Below are positions 38,239 to 48,112 of a stretch of DNA of 54,682 nt, one piece after another. Both the position numbers and the translations under genes were made by a program. The DNA is taken from the NCBI GenBank assembly GCA_022447525.1, contig JAKVBA010000001.1, positions 41,571-96,252 on the forward strand, in the 5' to 3' direction. The notes beneath the pieces were generated by a model that was given only the letters and a program-made list of their open reading frames with translations, had not been told where the DNA came from and made no database searches. The first letter of the stretch is position 1. Each line of letters begins with the position of its first letter. The stretch comes from Gammaproteobacteria bacterium. GTDB lineage: Bacteria; Pseudomonadota; Gammaproteobacteria; Arenicellales; Arenicellaceae.

Positions 38239-39063
38239 ATGAAAAACGCGCTGTCATTATCTCTCATTATCGCTTTGGTAGCCAGTTCATCGCTAGCTGA
38301 GCAAAAAATCCCCAGCAAGCAAACGAAAATCACGTCAAATGCATTACGCGTAATAATAAATGAAGCGAATGTTCTTGGTGCAATCTTAATTTACGATTTA
38401 TCACAAGACATTTACTATTCTAACAACTTTGAATGGTCGGCTATGGGGCAATTGCCAGCGTCTACATTTAAAATACCAAATACCATCATTGGTCTTGAAA
38501 CTGGCGTTATCAAAGACGAAACGACTGTATTTGAATGGGACGGTACATCCAAGAGATTTAAGAGTTGGGAGCAAGATATGGTGCTGCAAGATGCTTTCCA
38601 TAATTCTTGTGTGCCTTGCTATCGTCAAGTCGCAAGACAAATTGGCACAAAACAAATGAACGCGCATTTACGTGAGTTAGGTTTTGGCAAGATGGATGTT
38701 AGCGACAGCAGTTTAGATATGTTTTGGTTAATGGGCGAATCTACTATCAGCCCGTTTGAACAACTCCACTTTTTGGTGAATTTTTACAACAAGGCACTTC
38801 CCATCAGTGATAGAACGCATGCTATTGTAAAAAACATGATGGTAATGGAACAAACAGCAACACATCAAATTAGCGGTAAAACTGGCTGGTCTGTCAACGG
38901 CGATATAAATAACGGGTGGTTTGTTGGCTATTTAGTCAAAGACGGAAACGCCTATTTTTTTGCGAGCAACATTGAACCCTCTGCCAGCTTCGACATACGT
39001 AATTTTTCTTTTATACGAACGCAAATAACCTACGATGCACTGCGGGCACTCGACATGTTATGA
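38239..39063 (+). CDS. Class D (OXA-type) beta-lactamase
   Basis: The 274-residue exported protein has a signal peptide (1-20, ending SSLA). Class D motifs are PASTFKIPN with Ser75 and Lys78, HNSCVPCYRQVARQIG with the SxV motif at 123-125, FWLMG with Trp163, and SGKTGW with KTG at 214-216. The usual YGN triad is FGK (149-151), a known type of variation in more distant OXA enzymes. SCVPCY recalls the LCR-1-like branch. It probably hydrolyses penicillins. The carboxylated lysine Lys78 is kept, so activity is plausible. It is followed 51 bases later by the broken class C-like gene. Confidence 0.92.
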   Translation: MKNALSLSLIIALVASSSLAEQKIPSKQTKITSNALRVIINEANVLGAILIYDLSQDIYYSNNFEWSAMGQLPASTFKIPNTIIGLETGVIKDETTVFEWDGTSKRFKSWEQDMVLQDAFHNSCVPCYRQVARQIGTKQMNAHLRELGFGKMDVSDSSLDMFWLMGESTISPFEQLHFLVNFYNKALPISDRTHAIVKNMMVMEQTATHQISGKTGWSVNGDINNGWFVGYLVKDGNAYFFASNIEPSASFDIRNFSFIRTQITYDALRALDML

Positions 39064-39114
39064 ACGTGTGCGCTACTTGGAAATGCTTAATTAGCAACTT
39101 GGAAAAATAGAAAA

Positions 39115-39654
39115 ATGACGCGTCTTCTTAAAATAGTAATCTTGTTTTTTATTTTTCAGTATAGCTCTGTGCATGCCGCTGATCACGATAAGCTTAAAGT
39201 GACAGCAGATCGTATCTTAGCCAGTAACAGTTTCAATGGCATCGTGCAGATAAGTCAAAATGGAGAACTGATCTCCTCAAAAACGAAGGGGTTTTCCAAC
39301 TTTGAGAAGAAGCTTGCTGTGCGCCCCGATACTCAGTTCGTATTTGGCTCTACTAGCAAACAAATTACCGCAATACTAGTATTAACGCAGGTCGAAAAAG
39401 GCAACTTAAGATTAAAGGATGTCTAAAGCCAACATCTACCACACTAAACATAGACTTAGACAAAAGAGGTAACAATTCACCAGCTGCTTACTCACAGTGA
39501 TGGCATCCTCGATCTTAATAATGACGTGATAATATCACTTCTAATTAGGCGGCCAGATTTACTATGCCACTACATACCGACTAGAACTCTTTCATGGAGA
39601 GGCGATGACAAGTTTAGTGAACTAACGAAGATATCGAAATACCAAGATAAATAA
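39115..39654 (+). pseudogene. Broken class C beta-lactamase-like serine hydrolase
   Basis: The first frame (39115-39426) encodes 103 residues: a signal peptide (1-21), VRPDTQFVFGSTSKQITA with the catalytic SxxK at Ser79-Lys82, and VEKGNLRLKDV. It then stops. About 50 bases downstream a shifted frame gives TKEVTIHQLLTHSDGILDLN, which is the next block of the same family (normally ITIRHLLTHTSGI), and runs to the TAA at 39652-39654 without further recognisable motifs. The YxN and KTG-like blocks are missing. The gene is therefore frameshifted and 3'-deleted. It belongs to the broad COG1680/AmpC group, so a peptidase or esterase ancestor is also possible. Confidence 0.8.
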
Positions 39655-40210
39655 GGCCAAATGGTTGTAAGCCTCTGATTAAAAGTAGAAGGAGCAACTG
39701 TTATTTTTTTAACCTTTCTATCGTCATAGTCCTTACCTAGATATTAGAATATGCTTCCTATAATCTCAGCCTCACTAAATTAATTATTGCAACGGGTACG
39801 CAAGATCTATTCTCTGTTCTTCTATCTACTTACTAGAGAACCATTAGCTCTCGTAGATTGCGAGTCAATGTATTTACGCTCAAATACCTCCGACTAACAC
39901 TAAATTCGTTTGTGCCGGAATCGGTAAATCACGGCGATCAAATAATATTGGCAGCAAATCTCCCGAATCATGACTGACTATTTCTGTTCTCAAAGTTCGT
40001 TCATTGATAATTTGAATATCGTTCAATTTAACAAGTAAAAAATTATATAACTTTCTAACATACATCCTAAGAAGGCATAAAAAAACCTCTTATAACTTTA
40101 CAGCTGGAAGAGGTTCTTAAATCAAGCTATCTGCTTAATATTTATTGAAAAAAGATCAACAAGCAAAAACTTTTAGTTAACAATAAGAGTTATATACAAA
40201 TATATACAAA
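39655..40210. other. AT-rich non-coding stretch between the hydrolase remnant and ssb
   Basis: About 550 bases hold no convincing gene. A 61-residue leftward frame (39880-40065) has no recognised motif or good ribosome-binding site. The only clear element is the ssb terminator near 40079-40115. The stretch probably contains the deleted remainder of the serine hydrolase region. Confidence 0.6.
40079..40115 (-). terminator. Rho-independent terminator downstream of ssb
   Basis: AACCTCTT (40084-40091) and AAGAGGTT (40108-40115) form an 8-bp stem with a 16-base loop. Read leftward it is followed by seven T (A run at 40079-40085). It lies about 95 bases past the ssb stop. Confidence 0.75.
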
Positions 40211-40702
40211 TCAGAAAGGAATATCGTCGTCAAAATCGTTAGCTGGTTGCGGCGCCGATGGCGTCTGCTGCTGAGGTGCTTGGTTTTGACCGCCACCAAA
40301 CTGATTTTGCGGGGCCTGTTGGTAGCTTCCTCCAGCTCCCGCACCCATCCCTCCGGACTGCCCGGCACCTCGTGCATCTAGCATTTGCATTTGGTCTGCG
40401 ACAATCTCAGTTGTGTATCGATCTTGGCCCTGTTGATCTTGCCATTTTCTGGTCTGCAATTTACCTTCGATATAGACCTTAGATCCTTTTTTAAGGTACT
40501 CGCCTGCGATTTCACCCAAGCGGTTAAACATCACGATTCTGTGCCATTCAGTGCGCTCTTGTCGCTCACCGGTGTTTTTATCCTTCCATGAATCAGATGT
40601 GGCAACGCTGATGTTGGCTATCGCTGCACCATTATTGGAATAACGAACCTCTGGATCGTTTCCTAGGTTACCTACGATAATTACTTTATTGACACCTGCC
40701 AT
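40211..40702 (-). CDS. ssb: Single-stranded DNA-binding protein
   Basis: SSB coats single-stranded DNA in replication, repair and recombination. The 163-residue protein has the OB fold ([20 protein letters not shown] through about 108, with [20 protein letters not shown]), then a glycine/glutamine-rich linker and the acidic tip DFDDDIPF that recruits partner proteins. It is downstream of the YajR-like gene by 83 bases. The position near divergent uvrA is conserved in gammaproteobacteria. Confidence 0.97.
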   Translation of the reverse strand: MAGVNKVIIVGNLGNDPEVRYSNNGAAIANISVATSDSWKDKNTGERQERTEWHRIVMFNRLGEIAGEYLKKGSKVYIEGKLQTRKWQDQQGQDRYTTEIVADQMQMLDARGAGQSGGMGAGAGGSYQQAPQNQFGGGQNQAPQQQTPSAPQPANDFDDDIPF

Positions 40703-40785
40703 TTGTTTACTCCAAATTTAAAATTTTATCTTTATGCTCGCAATTTGATCGAGCAGTTAATTATTTTTTGTTCAGCAGGCTGAGT

Positions 40786-42150
40786 TTAACGGTTCATAAT
40801 GATTTGGTCGAGAGCGACCTGATCAAGTTTAGACTTATCTACTTTTAAATAAGCTACCGACTCACCATCTATGATGATTACTTCCTCCACACCATCAACC
40901 TTCTCAAGTGCTGTTTTACAGCAATAGTTTGCGTTTGGGTTGACCCGTATTACGATGCTGTCAAGCAAAACCATACGAGGTGAGGTGTGGAGAACTGTTG
41001 CCCAAAGCAGTAACAAGAGCCCCGAAAGAGCAAAGACTGCATTGACGCCAAAACTACCGTAGAGTAAGCCTCCGAACAACCCTCCAAAAAAGATTCCTAA
41101 GAACTGGAATGTATTATAGACACCCATCGCAGAGCCTTTGCAGGCCGCTGGCGCCACTCGAGACACCAGCGAGGGCAACATAGCCTCTAATAGGTTAAAT
41201 CCCCAAAAGAAAACAACCAAACAGATTGTCAAACCTAATGAACCCAAAGGGCGAATCAGAAACATAAACTGCGATAGCAAAAGAAGGCAAACGGCTGCAA
41301 AGAAGATACCTTCAACTCTCTCTTTTTTACCACTGATAACAATCAAAGGTACCATCAGCACTATTGAGACTAATAAGGCAGGAAGGTAAACCGACCAATG
41401 TGCTTTCGTCTCGAGATTGAGCTCTTGAAGCAAAATAATGGGTACAGCGACGAACATGGCCGTCAACACAAAGTGCAATACAAAAATGCCAAGATCGAGG
41501 CGGATTAGTTGCCGGTGCCTCAAGAGCTGTAACATCCGGATCGGAATCGGACGAACGTCTAGATTCACAGTTTGCACCGGTGTCGGAACAACTTTAACAA
41601 TCACTCCCATAGACAACGCTGCGAGAATGGCCGTCATTACAAATAAGCCTGGTACAGAGATAAAGAATTCCAGCCATGGTGCCGTAATTAAGGCAAGCAT
41701 AAAAGAGAAACCGATGGTCATACCAATCATTGCCATCGCTTTCGTTCTTTGATTCTCCCTGGTCAAATCGCTGGTCAAAGCCAAAACCACAGCGGCTATA
41801 GCACCGGCTCCTTGCAATGCTCTGCCAAGAATTACGCCTGTTATGGTTGTGGACGCTGCCGCGACAAGACTGCCAATTACAAAAATCGCGAGCCCTATTA
41901 AAATGATGGGCTTACGACCAAATCTGTCTGACATGATGCCAAAAGGTATTTGAAATAAAGCTTGGGAAATTCCGTATACCCCAAGAGCGACTCCCATGAG
42001 AAGAGGTGTCGCACCTTCCAAATTTTCGGCATAAATAGCAAGCACTGGGAGTATCAAAAACAAGCCATACATGCGTAGGCCATATACTGAAGCCAGCGCA
42101 AAGATGGAGCGCTTCTCTAATTTATTTAAGCTGTCTGAGCTCACTTTCAA
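40786..42150 (-). CDS. yajR: MFS transporter with C-terminal ferredoxin-like domain, YajR-like
   Basis: The 454-residue protein, the same length as E. coli YajR, has twelve transmembrane helices and the MFS motif A GIMSDRFGRKP near residue 75. LGRALQGAGAIAAVVLALTS and FNLLEAMLPSLVSRVAPAA closely parallel YajR. The last 70 residues form a soluble heavy-metal-associated-like domain (KTALEKVDGVEEVIIIDGES), the YAM domain unique to this group, without the CxxC metal motif. The substrate of YajR is unknown. It lies between ssb and uvrA, a conserved gammaproteobacterial arrangement. Confidence 0.85.
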   Translation of the reverse strand: MKVSSDSLNKLEKRSIFALASVYGLRMYGLFLILPVLAIYAENLEGATPLLMGVALGVYGISQALFQIPFGIMSDRFGRKPIILIGLAIFVIGSLVAAASTTITGVILGRALQGAGAIAAVVLALTSDLTRENQRTKAMAMIGMTIGFSFMLALITAPWLEFFISVPGLFVMTAILAALSMGVIVKVVPTPVQTVNLDVRPIPIRMLQLLRHRQLIRLDLGIFVLHFVLTAMFVAVPIILLQELNLETKAHWSVYLPALLVSIVLMVPLIVISGKKERVEGIFFAAVCLLLLSQFMFLIRPLGSLGLTICLVVFFWGFNLLEAMLPSLVSRVAPAACKGSAMGVYNTFQFLGIFFGGLFGGLLYGSFGVNAVFALSGLLLLLWATVLHTSPRMVLLDSIVIRVNPNANYCCKTALEKVDGVEEVIIIDGESVAYLKVDKSKLDQVALDQIIMNR

Positions 42151-42427
42151 TTTTATTTGATGCTTAGATTTACAGAAAAATCCCTATATCGATCTCTACT
42201 AATTGGTAAAAGCGGCAGCGATCATTACATGAGCTTTTAAGACGAATAGGATAAAAAAATCATACCGATTTGACGGCAAGGCACGTATATTAGCAGGTTG
42301 TTCGTTTCGCTCAATAAAAAGAGCTGTTATTAACCGATCTTTATGAGTTAGACCTCTTCTGGATTACACCCAAAACAGAAGTTTACGTCGGCAATCCCTA
42401 AATTTTATAAATCTCAGTATCTCAGCA

Positions 42428-45271
42428 GTGTTAGAAAAAATTACCATCCGCGGTGCAAGAACGCACAATCTAAAAGGAATTGATCTGGAACTTCCAAGGG
42501 ATAAACTTATCGTTATCACTGGTTTGTCCGGTTCTGGAAAGTCATCTCTTGCTTTCGACACAATATACGCCGAGGGCCAACGTAGATACGTGGAATCGTT
42601 GTCTGCATACGCACGTCAGTTCCTTAGCTTGATGGAGAAACCAGATGTAGACGTTATTGAGGGCTTAAGCCCAGCAATATCGATAGAACAGAAAGCAACT
42701 TCTCATAATCCACGCTCAACCGTCGGCACGATCACAGAAATTTACGATTATTTGCGTCTCTTGTTTGCCCGCGTTGGTGACCCTCGATGCCCAGATCACG
42801 ATGTGACGTTACAAGCTCAAACCGTCAGTCAAATGGTTGATCAAACCATGGAACTGCCGGCAGGAAGCAAGATTATGTTAATGGCTCCAGTCGTTAAAAA
42901 TCGTAAGGGAGAATTCTTAAACCTTCTTGAGAGTCTTCACGCTCAAGGTTTTGTTAGAGCTAGAGTAGATGGACAAGTAATTGATCTATCTGAGCCGCCC
43001 ACATTAAAGAAAAATTTCAAACACGATATCGATGTAATTGTTGATCGTTTGGTAATAAAGGAAGGCAATGAGCAGAGAATGGCCGAATCGTTTGAGACAG
43101 CGCTCGAATTGGCCGAAGGCGTGGCTGAAGTGTATGTCATGCCCTCCGAACAACAGGAAGAAAAAACACTGGTTTTTTCCAGTCGCTACGCCTGCCCACA
43201 TTGTGGGTATAGTCTGAGCGAACTTGAGCCAAGACTGTTTTCTTTCAATAATCCAGTAGGTGCCTGCACGACCTGTGACGGACTTGGTACTAAGCAGTAT
43301 TTCGACCCAGAACAAATAATTTTCGACGAAAGTATCAGTCTTTCTCAAGGTGCAATCAAGGGTTGGGATAGACGCAGTCTGTTCTACTTTAGGATGCTGC
43401 AAAATGTAGCCGATCATTACGGTTTCAGCGTTGATGAGCCGCTAGACTCCCTTACGGATTTACAACGCGAAAAACTTTTATTCGGCAGCGACGACGAAAC
43501 CATAGAATTTAGCTACCTACGTCACAAAGGGCAAGGAGTCACGCGTCATCATTCATGGGAGGGGATCATTCCCAATATGGAACGGCGCTATCGAGAAACC
43601 GAGTCTAATAGCGTACGTGAGGAGCTGGCAAAATACATTAACTCTCAGACCTGCCCTGATTGCAACGGCAGCCGACTGCGGTTAGAGGCTCGACATGTAT
43701 TTATTGAGAATACCAACATCAATGATATTGTCACGCGGTCTATTGGCGATGCACTAAACTTCTTTGAAAATCTTACCCTTACAGGAAACAAGGCTGAGAT
43801 TGCTGAGAAAATTATTAAAGAAGTTCACGATAGGTTAGGCTTTCTCGTTAACGTTGGACTAAATTATCTGAGCATGGATAGATCCGCTGAAACTCTTTCT
43901 GGAGGAGAGGCTCAACGCATTCGGCTCGCATCGCAAATTGGTTCAGGGTTAGTTGGTGTAATGTACGTTCTAGACGAGCCATCGATTGGTCTGCATCAGC
44001 GCGATAATGATAGATTAATATCAACTCTCACGCACCTGAGAGACTTAGGGAACACTGTTATCGTCGTTGAGCATGATGAGGACGCTATGCGTCATGCTGA
44101 CTACATTGTTGATATCGGACCCGGCGCAGGGGTTCACGGCGGTTTCGTTGTCGCGGAAGGAACGATCGACGAAATTAAACAAAACCCCAAATCGCTTACC
44201 GGTAAATATTTATCGGGCGTTGATGGGATAGCACTGCCCTCACATCGTCACCAAGCAACCAAAGGCAAGACTATTTCGATAGTAGAGGCATCCGGCAATA
44301 ACTTAAAAGATGTTTGCGTAGATATTCCCATTGGATTATTGACTTGTGTCACGGGTGTTTCAGGTTCAGGGAAATCTACCTTGATAAACTCAACCTTATA
44401 CCCTGCTGCCGCTCGCCTGATTAACAAAAGTCGGATTGAGTGTGCACCCCATAAAGAGATCATCGGTCTGGACAATGTCGATAAAATAGTTGATATAAAT
44501 CAAAGCCCAATTGGTAGGACGCCTCGATCGAATCCAGCGACTTACACTCAATTATTCACGCCGATACGGGAACTATTTGCCGGGACCCCCGAAGCCAGAG
44601 CTCGTGGATATAAACCTGGTCGATTTTCCTTTAATGTCAAAGGCGGTCGATGTGAGGCTTGTCAGGGGGATGGCATGATTAAAGTGGAAATGCACTTTCT
44701 ACCGGACATTTACGTGGCTTGCGACGTGTGTAAGGGACAGCGCTACAATCGCGAAACCCTAGACATCCGCTACAAAGGTAAAAATATTCATGACGTTTTA
44801 GAAATGACAATCGAAGATGCAGTAGATTTCTTTAGCGCTGTGCCAAATATTCATAAAAAGCTTGAGACGCTTATGGCAGTCGGACTGGGCTACATTAAAC
44901 TTGGCCAAAGTGCGATCACTCTGTCTGGAGGTGAAGCACAACGAATAAAACTAGCACGTGAATTATCGAAACGGGACACCGGCAAAACACTTTACATTCT
45001 CGACGAGCCAACAACTGGCTTACATTTTCACGATATCAAACAACTTTTGGATGTTTTACACAGATTAAGAGACGCTGGCAATACGGTGGTTGTTATCGAA
45101 CACAATCTTGACGTGATCAAAACCGCAGACTGGATCATCGATCTTGGTCCTGAAGGCGGTAACGGCGGCGGCATGATAGTGGCCGAGGGCACACCTGAAG
45201 AGGTTTCAAACGTATCAGGATCTTACACTGGAAAATATCTAAGTCCCTTTTTATTGGAAAAAGCAGGTTAG
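42428..45271 (+). CDS. uvrA: Excinuclease ABC subunit A (UvrA)
   Basis: UvrA is the damage-recognition ATPase of nucleotide excision repair, acting with UvrB and UvrC. The 947-residue protein starts at a GTG (42428), giving [20 protein letters not shown], in register with other UvrAs. It shows Walker A GLSGSGKS near residue 31, a zinc module ([11 protein letters not shown] to CTTC), [16 protein letters not shown], the second Walker A GVSGSGKS near 640, a second zinc finger (CEACQGDGM to CDVC) and the second signature [15 protein letters not shown]. No clear LexA box was found in the 277 bases upstream. Confidence 0.98.
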   Translation: MLEKITIRGARTHNLKGIDLELPRDKLIVITGLSGSGKSSLAFDTIYAEGQRRYVESLSAYARQFLSLMEKPDVDVIEGLSPAISIEQKATSHNPRSTVGTITEIYDYLRLLFARVGDPRCPDHDVTLQAQTVSQMVDQTMELPAGSKIMLMAPVVKNRKGEFLNLLESLHAQGFVRARVDGQVIDLSEPPTLKKNFKHDIDVIVDRLVIKEGNEQRMAESFETALELAEGVAEVYVMPSEQQEEKTLVFSSRYACPHCGYSLSELEPRLFSFNNPVGACTTCDGLGTKQYFDPEQIIFDESISLSQGAIKGWDRRSLFYFRMLQNVADHYGFSVDEPLDSLTDLQREKLLFGSDDETIEFSYLRHKGQGVTRHHSWEGIIPNMERRYRETESNSVREELAKYINSQTCPDCNGSRLRLEARHVFIENTNINDIVTRSIGDALNFFENLTLTGNKAEIAEKIIKEVHDRLGFLVNVGLNYLSMDRSAETLSGGEAQRIRLASQIGSGLVGVMYVLDEPSIGLHQRDNDRLISTLTHLRDLGNTVIVVEHDEDAMRHADYIVDIGPGAGVHGGFVVAEGTIDEIKQNPKSLTGKYLSGVDGIALPSHRHQATKGKTISIVEASGNNLKDVCVDIPIGLLTCVTGVSGSGKSTLINSTLYPAAARLINKSRIECAPHKEIIGLDNVDKIVDINQSPIGRTPRSNPATYTQLFTPIRELFAGTPEARARGYKPGRFSFNVKGGRCEACQGDGMIKVEMHFLPDIYVACDVCKGQRYNRETLDIRYKGKNIHDVLEMTIEDAVDFFSAVPNIHKKLETLMAVGLGYIKLGQSAITLSGGEAQRIKLARELSKRDTGKTLYILDEPTTGLHFHDIKQLLDVLHRLRDAGNTVVVIEHNLDVIKTADWIIDLGPEGGNGGGMIVAEGTPEEVSNVSGSYTGKYLSPFLLEKAG

Positions 45272-45393
45272 TCTGCAAAAAACCGAAAAATTGAACTTGA
45301 ATCTAGACGAATAAAAATAGAGAATCCAGTCGCGCGTCGATTAGCACGATTTGATCTTAGTCGATACTATAAGCCGAAATATTTCTGTATACG

Positions 45394-45825
45394 ATGAAGC
45401 CGTTTAATAAACATAGCCGATCACACAAGCCAATAGTATTGTTGGTATTGGCCGTGATGATATTGAATATGGCTTTGTCGATAACAGCTTCGGCTCAAAG
45501 CGCCGGTGGTCTTGGAAGTGGTCTGACCTTGATGTGTACCTCCAACGGCTGGATTCAGGTCTCGCTTTTGACCGGAGAGCCTGTACAAAGCAGTACTGAA
45601 TTCTCACAGGGAACTGAATTAAACGTACCCGACATGGCTTCGACGGCTCACTGCCCGTACTGTCAGGCTTTTGAGTTTAGCCCAAACCTGCCAGAACTCG
45701 ACCTTGTCCACCCGTCCCCAATATCTGCTCCGGCGCCTCAATTGCCCGAGCAACAAATAATCTTAAGCCAACGGGCTGTCCCGCAACCAAATCCTCATCG
45801 CGGCCCCCCAACAATCTCCATTTAG
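45394..45825 (+). CDS. DUF2946-like exported protein
   Basis: The 143-residue protein has an N-terminal hydrophobic segment (about 14-32, ending SITASA), then a region with a cysteine in LTLMCTSNGWIQVS and the pair CPYC near residue 87, and a proline-rich C-terminal tail. The pattern of a leader, a single early cysteine and a HCPxC motif is that of DUF2946 proteins, often encoded next to TonB-dependent metal receptors. Here the TonB receptor follows after 136 bases. The cysteines could bind copper or iron. The function is inferred from context. Confidence 0.65.
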   Translation: MKPFNKHSRSHKPIVLLVLAVMILNMALSITASAQSAGGLGSGLTLMCTSNGWIQVSLLTGEPVQSSTEFSQGTELNVPDMASTAHCPYCQAFEFSPNLPELDLVHPSPISAPAPQLPEQQIILSQRAVPQPNPHRGPPTISI

Positions 45826-45961
45826 TTTTTCTTTTTCCAGGACATTTCTGTCGCCTCTGATATAGCGTAAGGGCACGACGTTTATATGTCCGCACCTGCG
45901 TAAATCGCAGCAACTCGGTCGGGACCAACGGTTCAAACCCACAAAACTATTTTAGAGAATC

Positions 45962-48103
45962 ATGTTAAATCAACTTCAAAAGAGCCATATTGCTTTGGCT
46001 GTTTTATGTCTTTCGTCGTCTATTTCATTTGGCTCTGTTCAAGCAAAAGGCCTGGGCCAATCAAATACTGAAGAAATTTTAGTCGTTGGTCAAAAGCAAA
46101 ATGGCTCACTCACATCTGTTTCTGTCCAAGAAGCACGAGAACTTTTGTCACAAGTGCCGGGTGGAATCGGCTTCGTTGACGCTACGGATTATCAAGACGA
46201 CTTCACACAAAGCCTAGGGGATACTCTGGTGTTTACACCGGGAGTATTCGCGGACACCTCAGCTCAAAGAGAAAATAAAATTTCGATAAGGGGGTCCGGT
46301 TTAAATGCAGGTTTTGAAAGACGCGGCATCAATGTCTATCGTGATGGCGTGCCAATAACACGCGCAAGCGGTATTACAGAATTTCAAGAAATTGATCCGC
46401 TTTCGGTTAAATACATCGAAGTGTTTAAGGGCGGAAACGGTGTTCGCTATGGTAGTAACGCGCTGGGCGGAGCCGTCAATATTGTGACGCCAACCGGTAG
46501 TAACACAGAGGCAGGCAGCAATTTCAGATATGAAGCCGGTAGTTTTAACTCTCAAAGACTTAATATCTCAAGCGCTGGTCGCACAGAAAATTTAGACTAT
46601 TACCTTGCCCTTACCGATTTACGAAGTGACGGCTTTCGAGCTCATAGCGATGTCGATAGTCAATACGGATTCGCGAATCTTGGCATAAGCCTAACCGAGC
46701 GACTGGAGACGCGCTTCTATCTCACTTCTTTACAAGACAGATTCGAGCTGGCTGGAAGCGTTAGCTTAGATAATGCAATAAACCAACCGGGATCCGCTTT
46801 GGGATCAGCGTTTGTTCCAGCAAGCCTAGGGTTTCTTGGTGGACCAGGCATCTTTGATGCGCGCACAGACGATTGGGATCGAAACCTGACCGTTAATCGC
46901 GTTTCAAACATAACCACGATCGCACTCGACGAATGGTCGCTAGAGATTGGCGGATGGTACGCAGAAAGGGAGCTAGATCATGCCATTACGAGATTTGCAG
47001 GCATTATTGTGCAAGACGAACAAGAAAGTGGCTTCGGTATCAGAGCGACTAACGAGAGAGGAGCGACTGATGGATTAATTTGGTCTATCGGTATTAGATA
47101 CAATGAGAGCGAAAACAATGCAAAACGCTTTTTCAACAACTTTGGCGAACGAGGCAATTTACGTTCACAAGACTTTCAAAATGCCAGCAACACCGTAGTT
47201 TTTGGAACACTTGCCGTTCCTATCAACGATTCAGTCTCGATTATTGGTGGAGCTCAACATGTAAAATCTGTTCGAGAAAACGAACACTCTCCGATAAACC
47301 AATTTGACACAGAGGATGACTCAGGCAGTCTGAGTTTCAGTGAGTTTGCACCAAAACTTGGGGTATTGTGGCAAATTGACGAACAACGACAAGCCTATGT
47401 GAATCTGAGCAGCTCTTATGAGGCTCCAGGGATAAGCGACTTAACAGCCGCCGGCACACTACCATTTGATCCACTTGAAATCCAAGCTGCGACTACTCTT
47501 GAAATCGGTTCTAGAGGACAAACCGACAATTGGGCATGGGACGTCTCTGCCTACCATAGCGAGATTGATGATGAATTTATTGATATAACCGATGGGAGAA
47601 TAACCGTTACGAAAAACTCAATCAGCCAAACAACACATCGAGGGCTTGAAGCAGGTGTGGACTGGTTACCAAACTTCGCCCCTCTAAACTCTAGAGGAAT
47701 TCAGTTTGTTTGGAGAAATGTAGTAACACTGAACGACTTTAAGTTTAATAACCATCCGATTTACGGCAATAACTCATTGGCTGGTATTCCAGACTTCAAT
47801 TTATTAACTGATTTATCTCTGAACTCAGAGGCCTGGAAAATCTCGGCTAACATACGTTACGTGGCTGATGGCCCCTACGTGGATTTTAGTAACACTATCC
47901 AAACTGAGGGCTACACTCTCTTGGGTCTGTCGGCTTCATGGGATCTACATGATTCATTCCGGATCTTCGCATCTGCAGAAAATCTAAGTGATAAAACCTA
48001 CATTTCCAACGTGGGTACGCTTGGTCTTGCAAGCTCCAGAAGCGCTGTTTTTACACCTGGTCAGGGTCGCGCTTTTTACGCTGGCTTCAATCTTGATTTC
48101 TAG
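45962..48103 (+). CDS. TonB-dependent outer membrane receptor (FecA/siderophore type)
   Basis: The 713-residue protein has a signal peptide (about 1-28), a TonB box-like EEILVVGQ (about 37-44), and a plug domain with QSLGDTLVFTPGVFADTS, KISIRGSGLNAGFERRGINV, and IEVFKGGNGVRYGSNALGGA then VNIV. A 22-strand barrel follows, ending in the aromatic NLDF. Plug features resemble FecA-like receptors for ferric chelates. The actual ligand is unknown. It is followed 9 bases later by a PepSY membrane protein and preceded by the DUF2946 gene. No Fur box was recognised upstream. Confidence 0.93.
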   Translation: MLNQLQKSHIALAVLCLSSSISFGSVQAKGLGQSNTEEILVVGQKQNGSLTSVSVQEARELLSQVPGGIGFVDATDYQDDFTQSLGDTLVFTPGVFADTSAQRENKISIRGSGLNAGFERRGINVYRDGVPITRASGITEFQEIDPLSVKYIEVFKGGNGVRYGSNALGGAVNIVTPTGSNTEAGSNFRYEAGSFNSQRLNISSAGRTENLDYYLALTDLRSDGFRAHSDVDSQYGFANLGISLTERLETRFYLTSLQDRFELAGSVSLDNAINQPGSALGSAFVPASLGFLGGPGIFDARTDDWDRNLTVNRVSNITTIALDEWSLEIGGWYAERELDHAITRFAGIIVQDEQESGFGIRATNERGATDGLIWSIGIRYNESENNAKRFFNNFGERGNLRSQDFQNASNTVVFGTLAVPINDSVSIIGGAQHVKSVRENEHSPINQFDTEDDSGSLSFSEFAPKLGVLWQIDEQRQAYVNLSSSYEAPGISDLTAAGTLPFDPLEIQAATTLEIGSRGQTDNWAWDVSAYHSEIDDEFIDITDGRITVTKNSISQTTHRGLEAGVDWLPNFAPLNSRGIQFVWRNVVTLNDFKFNNHPIYGNNSLAGIPDFNLLTDLSLNSEAWKISANIRYVADGPYVDFSNTIQTEGYTLLGLSASWDLHDSFRIFASAENLSDKTYISNVGTLGLASSRSAVFTPGQGRAFYAGFNLDF

Positions 48104-48112
48104 GAGTCGGGA

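Noticed and set aside
39880-40065. Leftward 61-residue frame in the AT-rich stretch
   Set aside because: No recognisable motif, no ribosome-binding site and a position in decayed sequence.
42151-42427. Search for a LexA (SOS) box upstream of uvrA
   Set aside because: No CTGT-N8-ACAG arrangement was found. CTGTTATTAACCGATC lacks the second half-site.
45826-45961. Search for a Fur box or cobalamin riboswitch before the TonB receptor
   Set aside because: No 19-base Fur-type palindrome and no B12-box-like sequence was seen.
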